From positions 8,246,001 to 8,310,000 of the forward strand of contig NW_025408667.1 of assembly GCF_020360975.1 (NCBI RefSeq): a stretch of DNA of 64,000 nt, written 5' to 3'. The position numbers and the translations under genes are program-made. This document shows positions 10,470-22,539 of this stretch, in pieces. The notes below the pieces were generated by a model. The model ran no database searches and was not told the origin of the DNA. It worked only from the letters and a program-made list of their open reading frames with translations. Numbering within the stretch: position 1 is the first letter of the stretch; each line of letters starts with the position of its first letter. Source of the DNA: Hirsutella rhossiliensis. Lineage: Eukaryota > Ascomycota > Sordariomycetes > Hypocreales > Ophiocordycipitaceae.

Positions 10470-10572
10470 AAGGGAGGGTTTTCCTTTAAGTACTTTAGTT
10501 TTTCCCTCCTATTTAACGTCGAAGTTCTAGATACCTTTAGATAGGTTACTAGTATAATCTTAATAATAATAA
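10470..10572 (+). repeat. SINE 3' tail shared with the LINE
   Basis: Contains gggagggttttcc, then tttttccctcctattta, then a conserved block gaagttctagataccttta, and ends aatcttaataataataat. The same order with few substitutions ends the LINE at 35975-36080 and the second SINE at 37084-37184. A shared 3' tail is how many SINEs recruit the reverse transcriptase of their partner LINE. Confidence 0.75.
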
Positions 10573-12125
10573 TATACTAAAAAAGACCGTTTCCTTAGGC
10601 TACTAAAAGAGGGTCCTTAGATCCTACCCTCTTAATAGTAAAAGCTAACTTTTTAAGAGATTCCTTCTTAAGAATAGGTTAGAATTTAAGAATAAATTAA
10701 CCGAATATTTCCTTAATAAGGTTAATTATCTAATTCTTTTAGACTAGCCTTATAGGCTAAGATATTATATCTTAAAAGATTCCTTCCTTTTAAAGAAAGT
10801 AAAAGGAAATTAAGCTTATTAAAAATTAAAGGTAAAAAGCTACCCTTTTTTATTAAAGAATTTAAATAATAGTTTTATTATAAAATTTACCTTTTTATAT
10901 CCCTCTATCTATATAGTTAACTCCTTAATAATAAGGTATTCCCTTTATACCTTTTTAAAGGACTAGAATTATAAGAGTATATTATAAATATTAAGGGAAG
11001 TACTAAAGTTAAGGATAGCTAATTTTTATAGGGGATAATTAGAGGGCTTTAATAGTTAGTCTTAGCCTTATTAATCTATAGGAAAGATAAAGGCTGGATT
11101 TACTATACTAATAATTTTTCTTTAAATTTATAGCTTAAATAAAAGCAGCGATATTATTAATTACTATTTCTTAGTAACCTAAATCTTATATATCTTCTTT
11201 TATAATAAGGGGTCCTCTTTAAAAGACTATTATACTATTTCTTATAGCCTCTTTAAAGGGTTAACTCTTTTAAGTTAGTTTTTATTAAAGACTTATTAGT
11301 ATTATAATAACTAATAGCCTAGGGATTTATAAGCTAGGTAGCCGTTTCGTTTTCTAGTTTTTTATTTCTTTAAGGAATCTTTATCTTAGTTTAAAAGGTA
11401 TACTTAAAAACCCCCCCTTTTTACCCCTTATTATTAATTTTAATAAAGAGGTTTAATTTTAACTAGTTCCTTAATTTTTTAACTAATAGACTAAAAGGTT
11501 TATTAAGGGACTAGTTAAGCTAGTCTAACTAACGGGACTAAGGCTAGGCCTAAAGTAATAGGCGGAGCTAAGGCTAGGACTAAGGTAGCTATTAAAGATA
11601 GTATTAAGGCTATTAAGAAAGAAGGAGCTAATAAGGTAATAGCTATAGTAGTAGTAGTAGTAGCTATAGTAATAAGGGCTATAATAGCTATAAGGGTAGT
11701 AGGTTAAACCGTTTAAGTTAAGTACTAGCTATAAAGAAATAAGACTACTTATTATTATACTTTAATAGCCTCTTTATTTAGTTCCTAGCTAGCTTCTTAA
11801 AAGATAGTTAAGTAACTATTATTAATAAGCTTTATTAATAGAGATATATCTTATAGCTATTAGCTAGAAAGAGCTTTTATTAGGAAGTATTAATTAGCTT
11901 TTTTAAGGATCTCTTCTTACTTAGTTAGCTATAAAGAAGCTAGTAGGTTCCTAGTAAAAAAGGCTCTTAAGTATACTATATAAGTCTTTTTAATATAGTT
12001 AGTTATATAGCCTTTTAAAGGAGCTATTAAGGTTTTAAGCTTTAAAAGCTACTACTTAAGAGTATTTCTTTCTTAAAAAAAGATTAGCTTTATAGTACTA
12101 ATAGATTTTATTATTACTATATAAG

Positions 12126-12311
12126 TATTATAAAGTAAGTAAAGGTATATATATAAGTGCTATTTATAAGATAATATTAATAAGCTATATAAAGCTCTTT
12201 TATATATAGCTAGCCTATATATATATATATAGGATCTAGCCTTTTATATATAACTATATTACTTAGGCTATAGCTTAAGCTTATAACCTATAATAGTTAA
12301 AGACTCTTATA
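12126..12311 (-). repeat. Family-2 copy B 3' LTR
   Basis: 186 bp, starting tattataaag and ending gactcttata on the plus strand; on the element strand this is TATAAGAGTC...TTATAATA, consistent with TG...CA ends after RIP. Includes an AT dinucleotide run near 12213-12231. Confidence 0.85.
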
Positions 12312-12330
12312 TAATACCCTCCCTTAAGCG
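12312..12330 (-). other. Polypurine tract of family-2 copy B
   Basis: Reading the minus strand, an aagggagggta run lies directly before the 3' LTR, the expected plus-strand priming site. The equivalent in copy D is at about 59024-59038. Confidence 0.65.
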
Positions 12331-13866
12331 TAGTATAGCGCTACCTTATTAATAGCTTTTATACTATTAAGCCTATACCGCTAGCTCTACCCTACCCTTT
12401 CCTATTAATTATACTAGCCTTACTAGCTTTATTATCTTTATACTTATTAGCTTAAGTAGCTAGAACCTAGCTCTATACTTATTAGCTAGCTAGCTATTTA
12501 AATAAGGGCGTAACTTATTATATATACCCTTAAGTAGCTAGCGGCTAGCCTAAACCTATATAAGCCTTAGGTTACCTATCCCCTTAGTATTAAGTAGCCT
12601 CCTTTACTAAGGGGTATATAAAGTAGTATCCCTTTCTTTTTTTTTTCCCTTTCTTCCTTTTTTAATTATAGTAATAGTAGTAATAAGTAAGTTTTACTTT
12701 ACTTAAGGCGTTAGTTTATTCCTAGCTATATAAGCTACTCTATTAATATATACTTATAATAATAGCTATAATAGTAATAATAGCCCTAATAATAATAATA
12801 ACTTTAACTAATAAGTTCTTTACTTTATAAAGTAAGAGGCTATAATCTATAATACTAACTTTTATAATAAATATATCTACCTCCCCCTCTCTTACCTCTT
12901 CTTTCTTAAAGTATATAAAGTTATTTATTAACGCTATACTAAGTATAGCTAATAATAGCTCTACTACTACTATTACTCTTACCTATACCCTTATAACCGC
13001 GCCTACCGCCGCTACTTTTACCTCTACTATACTAGCTGCCCTTATATTACTCTTTTAAGTAATAATACTATCCTTACTACTACCTATAACGCCTAGCCCC
13101 TTTACCCTTACTACCCCTATAAGTCCGCTACCTAGTAAGCGTAGTAGCTCCCTTACGCTAACTAAGTTAGGCGCCGCTATAGCGGTAGTTATTACTAATA
13201 TATATATACCGGCCGCGCTTATAAAGCGGCGCCTCCTATCTTACTTACTATAGCGTTAGCTTAAAAGGCTAGCGTATATAAGTAGGTATAAAGGGCTACT
13301 AAGAAGCGCCTTACTACTACTACCGCTACTTATTATAATCTCTATGCCCTTAAGCGCTAAGGCCTTATCCTTAAGTAAGTTCCTTTTTTTTAGCTCTCTT
13401 ACTTCCGCTACTAACTCTCTTAGTACTAGGGATACTACTTTTATCGCCTTATCGGCGGTCCCCTTAGCTATACCCGCTACCGCCCCCGCCGCTACTACTA
13501 GCTAGGCCCCCTCTACCCCTAAAGCCCTTAGAGCCGCCGCTACTATTAACTAGCTCTTAGGCTTAAAGGGCCGCTTAAGCGCCTTAGAGAGCGCCGCTAC
13601 CGCTAATAAGGTAAAGAAGGACGATAAGGATAATAATAATAATAATAATAAAGATAAGGAGTAAGTCTAAGTAGTTTAAGGGCTTTACTTTAAAATAAAC
13701 GCTATTTTTATTTCTACTTATATTATTATAACTACCTACTTTACTTTACTTACTTTATAGTCTTAGCTTAAGCTACTATTAATAGTCTATTAGTTTATTA
13801 TTTTTATTTATTATCTTAAATAAAGCTTTAAACTTATTAAGAGCTATAGCTCTTATAAACTTATAT

Positions 13867-13879
13867 ATAGGTTCTTATA
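13867..13879. repeat. LINE target-site duplication, left copy
   Basis: ataggttcttata; the same 13 bases recur at 36081-36093. Joining across them restores continuous family-2 sequence as seen at 60646-60690. Confidence 0.85.
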
Positions 13880-14099
13880 GAAAAAAAAAACTTTTTACGA
13901 TACTAATATACGCTTATAGTAGGTTCGTATCGCGACTAAAATACTAACTAATACTAGGAATTAATTTAGCGGCATTAATTACCCTAAGTAATAATACTAC
14001 GCTAAGGCTAAGGGGTAAGTAGACGCGGTAGCGGCCCTCGATATACCGGGCTCGACTAAAGCGTATAGCGCGAGGAGACGCTACCTAAATTTATATACC

Positions 14100-15300
14100 C
14101 CGATAAGGCGAGTTAATAAACCTAAAGCAGCGATATAACACCTACTTAGGCGCCGAGCGACCCCGTAGAAAAAGTAGTATATAACGAACTCGCGGGCTTT
14201 ATCCTAAGTATATAGTTCGGTAGGGTATAGGCAGTAGTCGAACGGCTCTCTAGGGTAAAGAGCCGCGCTAGTAGCGCGTTATCGGCGGTACTCCGTATAG
14301 ATAAGAACTTTAAGATAATAATCTAGGAAGTAATTAAGGAGGCTATTAAGGAAGAACTCCGCCTAGGCGTTGCTTTAGGCCTAGAGGGCCTAAAGCGAAC
14401 TTAGGCCGCGGTCGTAGCTAAGACTAAGGGACCGACCCGATATAAAGCCGCGGTAAAATAGGTCCTACCGCGCTATAAACGCGAAATTATCGTGGTCCCT
14501 ACTAAGGCACCGCCTAAAATCCTAGGCCGCGAACTAAAGGATATAGTAAAGGCGGTAAATACGGCCCTAAAGACTATAAGCGCTATAGCGGCGAGGCGCC
14601 TCTAAAGTAAGGATATCGCGGTTATATTTAATACCTTAGCGAGAGCCTATTAAAGGGACTAAGGCTAGGTTAAGGCCGCGTTTAGACTAAAGGCTATAAC
14701 TACCCGCCGCGTATATATAGTAGTCGCTAAGAATATCCTTTTAAGGGTAACGACGGTAGATAGGGAGCGACTACTCTATAAGATTATAAAGGTAAATAAA
14801 GTTAAGGTCCTCTAGGCTTAGGCGCTACGCCCCCGATCTAAGATATCGATAGCGACGACTATACTTATTAGGGTTAGTAGCTTAAAAGAGGCTAATAGGC
14901 TTTATAACTTAGGCCTAGTCCTTAAAATATAAATCTTTTAATATAAACCCTATAATAAGTCGGTCTAACTATAGAGATACTATAATTACTATAGGTATAG
15001 CTATATTACTAAGCGGTATATATCGATATAACTTTATAGTTAATATAGGAGTATAGTATATAATAAGGGTAAGGATAAATATAGGGCTAAGAAGGGCGAA
15101 ATCCCTTATAACTATATCTTATACTAAGGAGACTACCTATCGTAGACCTAAACTTACCCTATAGCAAATAAAGCCTAAGAAAAGGTAAGGGAAAACTACT
15201 TATAACGACCTTAATAGTTCGCGAACTCTTAGACTTACGCTAAGTAACGGGTGCTACCTACCGTCGAAACCTAAGGCGTCCCCGAGCTGCCTATAGTCCG
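14100..15300 (+). pseudogene. LINE ORF1 (gag-like, CCHC knuckles), RIP-inactivated
   Basis: Reading stops as former Gln/Trp, a long continuous frame is visible. It has a basic/helical N-terminal half (EVIKEAIKEELRLGVALGLEG near 14320-14385), a central domain (RVTTVDRERLLYKI near 14743-14790) and, at about 14965-15120, a C-terminal series in which Tyr stands where Cys is expected, as TGT/TGC became TAT/TAC: LQRYYNYYRYSYITKRY. That is the RIP image of a C-x2-C-x4-H-x4-C knuckle array. ORF1 proteins bind LINE RNA and form the RNP. The start is not visible because ATG is destroyed. ORF2 follows closely. Confidence 0.72.
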
Positions 15301-15665
15301 GAAGCAGGGACTAGGTAGACCGCGCCGGGATAAGAGGTCGAGCTTAAGATACCCGCCGGCTAATAGGGCTAGGGAGGCCGAACTAAGTATAAACGATATT
15401 TATAAGTATAGTAAATAAAGAAGCGCTAAGAGATAGAGCGCCTCCCTCCTTATATAAACGAACCTTTTTACCTTAACCCTACTTATATATAACTAAAAGT
15501 ACTATACTAAAATATATAGAAGAGATATAAGCTAGCTCGGTTAGCGCTTTATTACTAGGCCGGCTTTAACTTAATAGTACTATAGGAAGTAGAAGCTATG
15601 CTAGGAGGCGGGGCCCTACCCCCTAAAGCAGCGCTTTATAGCCTAGTTTATAGGGAGGGGAGGTG
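15300..15665 (+). pseudogene. LINE ORF1/ORF2 junction and 5' end of endonuclease
   Basis: Continuation of the LINE between ORF1 and the gypsy insertion. Weak coding traces (for example SASLLIQTNLF near 15440-15475) are compatible with the first strands of an AP-type endonuclease, but no catalytic motif can be claimed. It is cut at 15670 by the family-2 LTR and resumes at 30508. Confidence 0.4.
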
Positions 15666-15670
15666 CGCGC
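15666..15670. repeat. TSD of family-2 copy A, left
   Basis: CGCGC directly before the 5' LTR; the same five bases follow the 3' LTR at 30503-30507. Confidence 0.85.
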
Positions 15671-15856
15671 TATAAGAGTCTTTAACTATTATAGGTAATA
15701 GGCTTAGGCCGCGGCCTAAGCCGTATAGTTACGTACGGAGGGCTGGATCCTATAAGTATAGGGGCGGGCTAGCCGCGTATAGAAGAGCTCTATATAGCTT
15801 ATTAATATTATCCTATAGATAGTACCTACGTATACGCCTCTGCTTACTCCGTGATA
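15671..15856 (+). repeat. Family-2 copy A 5' LTR
   Basis: 186 bp, tataagagtc...ccgtgata. Compared with its own 3' LTR it has cg where the partner has ta (gttacgtacggag versus gttatatagag), showing mutation after insertion. Followed by 'gtataagctattaac', where a primer-binding site would lie; I cannot assign the tRNA. Confidence 0.88.
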
Positions 15857-16066
15857 GTATAAGCTATTAACTAATAGATCTAATAGATATCTCCCTAGAA
15901 AGGGTGCCGCTTCCCTAAGGGAGCACCCCGCTACCCCCTAGGTAGATAGGAAGTATTATAGCTATCCTAAAAGCGATTAGAAGCGCGACGGCTAGTAAGA
16001 AGAACGAGGTTCTCGCTATACTAAAGGAGCTATCTACGAGACTAGCGTTAACCCCTATAACCTTAG

Positions 16067-16071
16067 CAATA
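16067..16071. repeat. TSD of family-1 element, left
   Basis: caata here and taata at 23923-23927; both derive from CAACA by CpA to TpA changes. Family-2 sequence is continuous across them, as seen at about 48340-48365. Confidence 0.75.
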
Positions 16072-16521
16072 TATTACGACTATAGCTACTAGGCCGCTAA
16101 CGGTCGACCGCGTTTAGCACGTAATACGGTCTAATAGATAAATAGTCGGCACGACTATCTAATAGATATAGGATCGAGGGGATCGTAGAGATCTAAGTAA
16201 TCTAGGATTAATAGGATTACTACGCTCTATATAATCTAACGTTAGGGATTATAGCTAGGCCTATAATCTAAGGATAGTCTCTATAGGTATATATAGCTAC
16301 CTACTTTTACTCCTTTAGATAAATAGCTCTCTAGCTTTTAATATAGATCTTTATTACGATTCTATCTCTAATTTTAATTACTTAGTTATAGTCTATGGTC
16401 TACGACCTCTAACTTATTACTAACGTAATATACTTCTTATTACTTAGACTACGCCCTATTATATCTATTAATATAAACCCCTCGATAGGTTTATCCCTTA
16501 GGAATAATACTAGTTATTATA
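16072..16521 (+). repeat. Family-1 5' LTR
   Basis: 450 bp, starting tattacgac (TG start after RIP) and ending agttattata. Aligns without length change to 23473-23922. Confidence 0.9.
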
Positions 16522-16639
16522 CGTTAAAAGCTCTTATTTAGTATAATACCGCGTTACTCTAAGTAATATCGTAACTATTAATATACCTATATAGTAAGCT
16601 AGATTAACTAACTCTAAAGCTACTATATCGCCTTAAGAT

Positions 16640-17520
16640 ATAATATATAAGATTATTACCCTTTAATAAGAGGTATAGTTACTTAGGAATAAAGGAGGCA
16701 ACGAATAAATTAGGGACCTTAGAGAAGTAGTTAAACTAAAGTAGCTAGGACTATTCGATAGTACTTATAGCACTCTTTAAGACTTTCTTACCTAACTTAA
16801 GGCCTACTACTAGTTTTACCTAATAAAACTTTCGAACTTAGTCGAAAAGGTACTCTATATAGGAAATTATTTATCTAGAATAGTACTCGCTTAGTTTAGA
16901 CCTATTATAAGGGACTATCTCGATAACTAACTAGTATAATAAAATAGTAAAACGGATAAAGTCTTTATTAGTTTCTAAGGATTTAAAGAAGCTATTACTA
17001 AGGTATTTAGAATAACTAATAAAGAACGAGAAGCTAAATAAAAACTTTAAGAACTCTAATAAAGGACCTTAGTATCGGACTATACTACTAAATTCTATTA
17101 AGTTACCTTAAAACTTAAATAAGATAACGAACCCCTTATATCGCGATTTTACGATAGACTTAAGGAAGAAGTTAAGGACGAACTTTATAAGGAAGATCGA
17201 CCTAACGGCCTCTTAAACTATATCGCTATAATAGTATAAATCGACGATAGATAGTATACGCGACGCTAAGAAAAGAAATAAGGAAGAGGAAACTAGAACC
17301 CTTTTTATAGGAATAACTTTAACCGACGCGCTAACTATAAAAAGAAGCGCGAAACTCCTATTACCTACGCCTATATAACTAACCTAGGTAGGATAGATCT
17401 AGATATAATATAGAAAAGTAAAGGAAAGTATTTTAACTATAGGAAACCTAGATATTACTTTAAAGAATATAAATAACCTTATAAGGAGAGGAAAACCTAC
17501 TAGACACTAGCCTTAAAAGG
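16640..17520 (+). pseudogene. Family-1 gag with zinc-knuckle remnant
   Basis: The frame shows a retrotransposon Gag domain (FYDRLKEEVKDELYKEDRP near 17142-17198, then IDDRQYTRRQEKK near 17239-17279), a basic tract, and at 17426-17470 a knuckle whose Cys codons became Tyr: FNYRKPRYYFKEY corresponds to C-x2-C-x4-H-x4-C with TGT/TGC to TAT/TAC and CAC to TAC. Gag would form the particle and bind RNA. Several in-frame TAG/TAA and no ATG; not translatable. Confidence 0.75.
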
Positions 17521-19229
17521 TAAGAAATACCTAAACGCTATTAATAGATAGGAATTAAAGTATAAACTCCTTAGTTAGACTATATACTACGACGACGAAT
17601 ATATAGTATACTTAAGCGATAAGAACGGTACTAGATAGTTCCTAAAGCTACTAAAGAAAACCCTTATAATAATATAATAAAGGGATCTTAAAATATAGAA
17701 ATAAGTTAAATTCGTAGAACTAGAATACCCTTATCTTAAAGGAGTCTCCTAAGACTAGATTAGGAAGAACGGTAAACGATTTTAGGAAGATATATAAAAT
17801 AAAAATCGATAATAACGATAGGTAGTTTATAAATAATATAATAAAGAAGATATAGATATAGCCCTTATACTTACGAAACTTAGATAATAACCTAAGGAGG
17901 AATAATAAAGTATCGACGATATAAGCTCTAAAAAATAAGAAATACTTAAAGAAATAGAAGATAAGAACGAACTTATACTACTACCCTCGCTACTAAGGGA
18001 GAATACTATAATTAAAGAATACGCTCTATACTTCGAAGAATTTAAAGAAATACTTAAAATTAGAACCTAATAAATACCTTAAATTCTTATAGAAAACTAA
18101 TAAGCTATATTAATTCGATATTAACCGGTACTACGTAGAGGAGACTATACTATAGCTATCGCTATAGTTAATACCTTTATAGCTTTATAATAAGAATAGT
18201 AACTATAAGGAGAATTTAAAGACGATCTATAAATACTACTTACTTATAAGTACTATAAGTATATTTTATAGATATTATACGCCTACCTAGATTATATAAT
18301 ATACTTCTAGATAAAGGTATAATACGACGCCTTCCTAGTTAGGTTTAAGGGATAAGTACTTTCGAAACCCTACCTAAGTATAGAACTAAACTACTAGAAA
18401 ATCGATTAACGCTACCTAAATAACTAAGTTATATTATTAGAACCCGATTACGGTATACTACTTAAATACCGCGATAATTATAGTTTATTAATAAGATATC
18501 TTTTAGAGATATATAAAATCTATAAATACGCTAAAATAAAAAAATAGTATAACGCTACTTACTCTAAGGTATCTAAACCCTTAATCTTTTAAAGACTTAT
18601 ATAATAAGTTAAATATAATAAGGAAGATTATAACGAATATATATACCTAAACTATAGAGTTTATAAATACGAAAAAGTATAAGTATAGTATAAATAATAT
18701 AACGGTATACTAAAAGATTATTAGTAATATATATAGAGGCTATAGGCCGTATTCGACTAAGGGAGAATTAATATAAAAACACTATATATAAAATAAAAAG
18801 ATATAAAACGAAAACTTAACCTTTAGTACGAAAATAAATAGAATTATAAAGTATAGTACGTAATTAACTATAAAGTAGTATAATATAAACGATATAGCGT
18901 TAAGAAATAAGAAATCTTTAATTAGCTATAAGAAATTAGTCTCTTAAGCCCCGATATAATACTACGCGACGAAAATATAAAGAAACGATATTAATAATAA
19001 ATCGAAGAAGAATACTTAAATAAAATAAATAAGGACTAAGTAAAAAACGAGGTACGCTATCTATAAAAGGGCTATAGACTAGCACGATATAATAAGATTT
19101 AAGGACCCTATATATAGTAACGGTAAGCTATAGTAACTAAATAGTATTAGATATTTAAATCGCGGGATATTACGCGCGTATACTTTTAGATTATAGCGCG
19201 ATAGGTAATTATATTTTACCTAGAGTTAT

Positions 19230-19500
19230 TAATCGTTACTAACTTATATAGAGATATAAGTAAGATCTATATAAACTTACGAATATTAAAGGAGAGGCCT
19301 TTAACTATAATAATAGAATTATTAATATAGAGATTAATTACCTCGATATTAATATCTAGGGCTACGACGAACGAGTTAACTTTAATATTATAGATATTAA
19401 AGAATATAACCTTATATTAGGGCTTCTATAGCTATAGGAGAGCAACCTACTAATTAACTAGAAAACTAGCTAGCTACGTTAAAACGAGGATATAAGTTTC
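19230..19500 (+). pseudogene. Family-1 aspartic protease remnant
   Basis: Between gag and reverse transcriptase; the frame includes VNFNIIDIKEYNLILGL near 19376-19428, matching the C-terminal strand of gypsy retropepsins (D-hydrophobic-I-L-G). The catalytic D-[ST]-G is not securely placed. Confidence 0.5.
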
Positions 19501-20039
19501 TAGGACTAGTAGATTTAGGAGAAAGTAAAATTTTATAATAATTTAGCTACTAAATAGGATAAAAGGGATAACTATTTAAGTAAATTATTATAGGCTTTAG
19601 TAATATAAACGAAAATAGTAACCGAACTAGCGGATATAATAAAATCGACTAATAAGACCTACATACTAACTAATACGGCTATATAACCTAGCATCCGATA
19701 TAAATAGAATAAAGGATATAATATAAAGATCTAAAGAGTTATTGCTACTTTAAGGAAAGACCTTAAATAAATCTATAAAGAGCTTAAGTTAAGAGAAACT
19801 AGCTCTTAAAAGAAAGAATAAAGCCTATAAGATAGAATAAAGAATATCCCCTAAGAATACCGGAAATATAATAAACTCTTTAAGGAAGAACTTAAGATAG
19901 GGTTACCTAAATATAGCTAATAAGACCACGAAATTTATCTTAAGGATAGAATAACGCCGACGTTTTATAAGATCTATAACCTAAACGAAAAGTAACTATA
20001 AACGCTATACGACTACCTTAATAAGAATCTATAAAAAGG

Positions 20040-20530
20040 ATATATACAAATATTAATATTTAAAGTAGGCTACCTAGTTATATTTATTCTAAAGAAAAAT
20101 AGTAAGCTATAACTAGTTATTAACTATAGACGCTTAAACGATATTATAATAAAGGACCGAATACTATTACCGCTTATATCGGAACTATAAGATCAACTAT
20201 ATAGTAAAAAATAGTTTATAGCCCTTAACTTTAAAGGCGCCTATAACTTAATATGTATAAAAAAGGGACACGAATAGATAATAGCCTTTAAAACGAAATT
20301 CGGACTATTTAAATATCTAGTAATACTATTTAGACTTATAAATATACTAGCTACCTTCTAACGGATAATTAATAACGTCCTACGTAAATACTTAGATATC
20401 TTTATAGTAGTATACCTAGATAATATCCTAATCTTCTTAGATACCTTAGAAGAATATAAGGAACACGTCTATAAGGTACTCTATATACTTTAGAATATAA
20501 AGTTACTAGTTAAACTAAAGAAAAGTAAGT
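20040..20530 (+). pseudogene. Family-1 reverse transcriptase remnant
   Basis: Clear RVT_1 reading: KNSKLQLVINYRRLN (about 20095-20140), FKTKFGLFKYLVILF (about 20288-20332), then ATFQRIINNVLRKYLDIF and the catalytic box at 20413-20424 reading YLDN. The expected YLDD (GATGAT) becomes GATAAT by TpG to TpA on the plus strand, so the second catalytic Asp is lost to RIP. The following ILIFLDTLEEYKEHV is the standard gypsy continuation. Inactive. Confidence 0.85.
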
Positions 20531-20689
20531 TTTATATATAGGAAGTAGACTTCCTTAGATATACGATCTTACTAAGAGAGATATAAATATAATAAGATAA
20601 GATTAACTTAGTTAAAGAATAGCTAACGCTAAAGAACGTTAAGGACGTATAAAGTTTCCTAGGATTTATAAATTACTACTAACAATTTA

Positions 20690-21260
20690 TTAAAGATTTC
20701 GGAAAGATTATAGTACTACTATATAACTTAATAAAGAAGGAAAAAGAATTTATATAGGACGATAAAGCTAATAAAGCTTTCGATTATATTAAGACTATAA
20801 TTATATAAGAACTAGTCTTAATTACCTTTAATTTAGAACGATAAATTAAACTCGAAACCGATATATTAGACTTTACTCTAAGAGTATAAATCGGATAAAA
20901 AGATAATAAAGGAAGACTATAACTAATTATATTTTACTCGAAAAAGCTATATAGCGTAGAACTTAATTACCTTATCTATAATAAAAAATTCCTTATAATT
21001 ATTTAAGCTTTTAAGGAATTTCGATACTACCTTCTTAGAAGTAAGTATAAAGTTAAGGTCTATATAGATTATAAGAATATCTTATATTTTATAATAATAT
21101 AATAGTTAAACGGACGATAGATCTAATAGGCTAAATACTTATTAGAATTTAACTACGAAATAATCTATAAAAAAGGAATAGAAAACGGTCGAGCTAATAC
21201 CCTTAGTCGACGAAGTAACTACGATATAGGGGCACTTATAGCGAAAGGATAGCTCCTAGA
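20690..21260 (+). pseudogene. Family-1 RNase H remnant
   Basis: Downstream of RT the frame shows KLETDILDFTLRVQIGQ (about 20850-20900), the gypsy RNase H start with one catalytic Asp, and later EFNYEIIYKKGIENGRANTLSR (about 21147-21212), the hallmark end (K-G-x-N-x-x-A-D-x-L-S-R with Asp altered). Confidence 0.75.
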
Positions 21261-21439
21261 AATTAACGAAAACGGGAACTACTAGTAATAATAGCTAAAT
21301 ATAATATTTAAAGTATAACCTAACGACTTAATATACTAAAAGATCCTAAAATAGATAAAAGAATATAAAGTATTAAAGGGATATAATATAGGATATTTAG
21401 AAGTTTTAATATATAAGAATAAAATCTAGATACTACTAG

Positions 21440-22200
21440 AATTATAAGATAAAGTTATATAAGATATATATAAATATCTAATATATAGATACTAAGGAAT
21501 CTAAAGAATAATAAAATAGATTAAACGATAATATAACTTCCTATAGCTTAAGGAAGTAGTATAATAAGTTATTAAAGAATATAAACTTTATATACGAAGT
21601 AAAGCTAAACAATATAAACTATATAAAGAATTATAACCGCTACTAGTACTAAAGAAACTATAGGATTTAATAGCTTTTAATTATATTATAAAGCTACTAC
21701 TATTAAAAGAACCTATAACTAACGTTAAATATAATAGTATATTCGTTATTACCGATAGACTAATAAAGTATAAGTACTTCTTACTATATAAAGAAGTAAG
21801 TAATATAAAAGAGCTAGTATATATATTTCTACGAACTATTATTAGTAATTATAGACTATTAAATAAGATTATCTTTAATAAAGGAAGTATATTTATAGCT
21901 AAGTTTTAGTAAGCTCTTATAGTATAATTAGGGACGAAATATAAGCTTAGTATAGCTTATTACCTATAAATAGATAGATAAATAGAACGACTTAACTAAA
22001 CGCTTAAATAATATTTATAATACTATATTAGCTACGAATAAAACAATTAGGTTAAATAGCTACTAATAGCGTAACTAGCTTATAATAGCTTAGTTATAGA
22101 AATAACTAAGCTCTTACTAGTATACGCTAATTATAGATATAACCTAGAAGTATTTAAGGTTACTTAATAAAGACTATAAGTAGAACGAGTAATACTATAA
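21440..22200 (+). pseudogene. Family-1 integrase core remnant
   Basis: Gypsy integrase reading: an HHCC-like region near 21460-21620 (YQGIQRIIKQIKR, then YKLYIRSKAKQYK, with Cys and His altered). The core begins near 21660, contains FVITDRLIKYKYF (about 21740-21780), the changed second-Asp region IIFNKGSIFIAKF (about 21870-21908) and IERLNQTLKQYL (about 21987-22020) holding the final Glu. Catalytic Asp codons next to TpG are changed. It joined cDNA to the target with a 5-bp stagger. Confidence 0.75.
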
Positions 22201-22539
22201 ATAAATTAGCTATAAAAATTATATAAATAGATATAATAAGAACTTTAATTTATTAAAGAACGAATATCTACTTACTATAATCGGAAAAGATTATAGGGAC
22301 TAATCTTTTAAGAGGGAGATATAGTCTACCTTATATAACGAAATATTAAAATAAAACGACTAAGCAATAAATTAGATTTTAAGAAACTTAGACTATTTAA
22401 GGTTAAGAAAACTATTTTAAAAGTTAACTACGAACTTTCGCTACTAATAATAATACGGATATACCTAATATTTTATATCTTATTATTAGAACTAGCGCTA
22501 TAAAACGCTAAACTATAAGAAAAAATTAAAGTTAACGAC

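Larger units (their letters stand above)
9796..10572 (+). mobile_element. tRNA-derived SINE, copy 1
   Basis: A 777-bp element with a tRNA-like head, a GC-richer body and a tail ending in TAA repeats. It is flanked by 15-bp near-identical duplications (tatataaaaaaagac at 9781-9795 and tatactaaaaaagac at 10573-10587), and the uninterrupted site exists in the family-4 copia near 52350-52365. The last ~100 bp match the 3' end of the LINE at 35975-36080, including a gggaggg...ccctcc stem. It encodes no protein and would depend on LINE machinery. A second copy is at 36414-37184. RIP has removed nearly all CpA/TpG. Confidence 0.82.
9269..12120 (-). mobile_element. Family-4 copia, internal part (integrase to gag), RIP-mutated
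   Basis: Matches 51840-53900 of the complete family-4 copia on the same strand, including the integrase region and the GC-poor gag/protease region, and is interrupted by a SINE at 9796-10572. The right edge is the target of a family-2 gypsy: host sequence ends 'actat' + ATAAG (12121-12125) and resumes after 41959 with the same ATAAG. The 5' LTR of this copy therefore lies at 42412-42887. The left edge at about 9268 is a break inside integrase; reverse transcriptase, RNase H and the 3' LTR are missing. Confidence 0.8.
12312..13879 (-). pseudogene. Family-2 copy B 3' region with antisense open frame on +
   Basis: Stretch between the chromodomain and the 3' LTR. On the plus strand (antisense to the element) one frame stays largely open from about 12783 to 13664, with only a handful of TAA/TAG compared with stops every few codons in the RIP-dead pol genes. 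It reads Ser/Thr/Ala-rich, contains SPSLTSSF and GRLSALE, and ends in an Asp/Asn/Lys-rich tail (KDDKDNNNN). The matching frame appears in copies A and D and the fragment at 8099-9268, with indels. I do not recognise the protein. Composition could contribute to the openness, so coding status is unproven. Confidence 0.5.

Noticed and set aside
12213..12231. AT dinucleotide run as a cruciform origin
   Set aside because: It is an internal microsatellite of the 186-bp LTR, present in every copy and variable in length.
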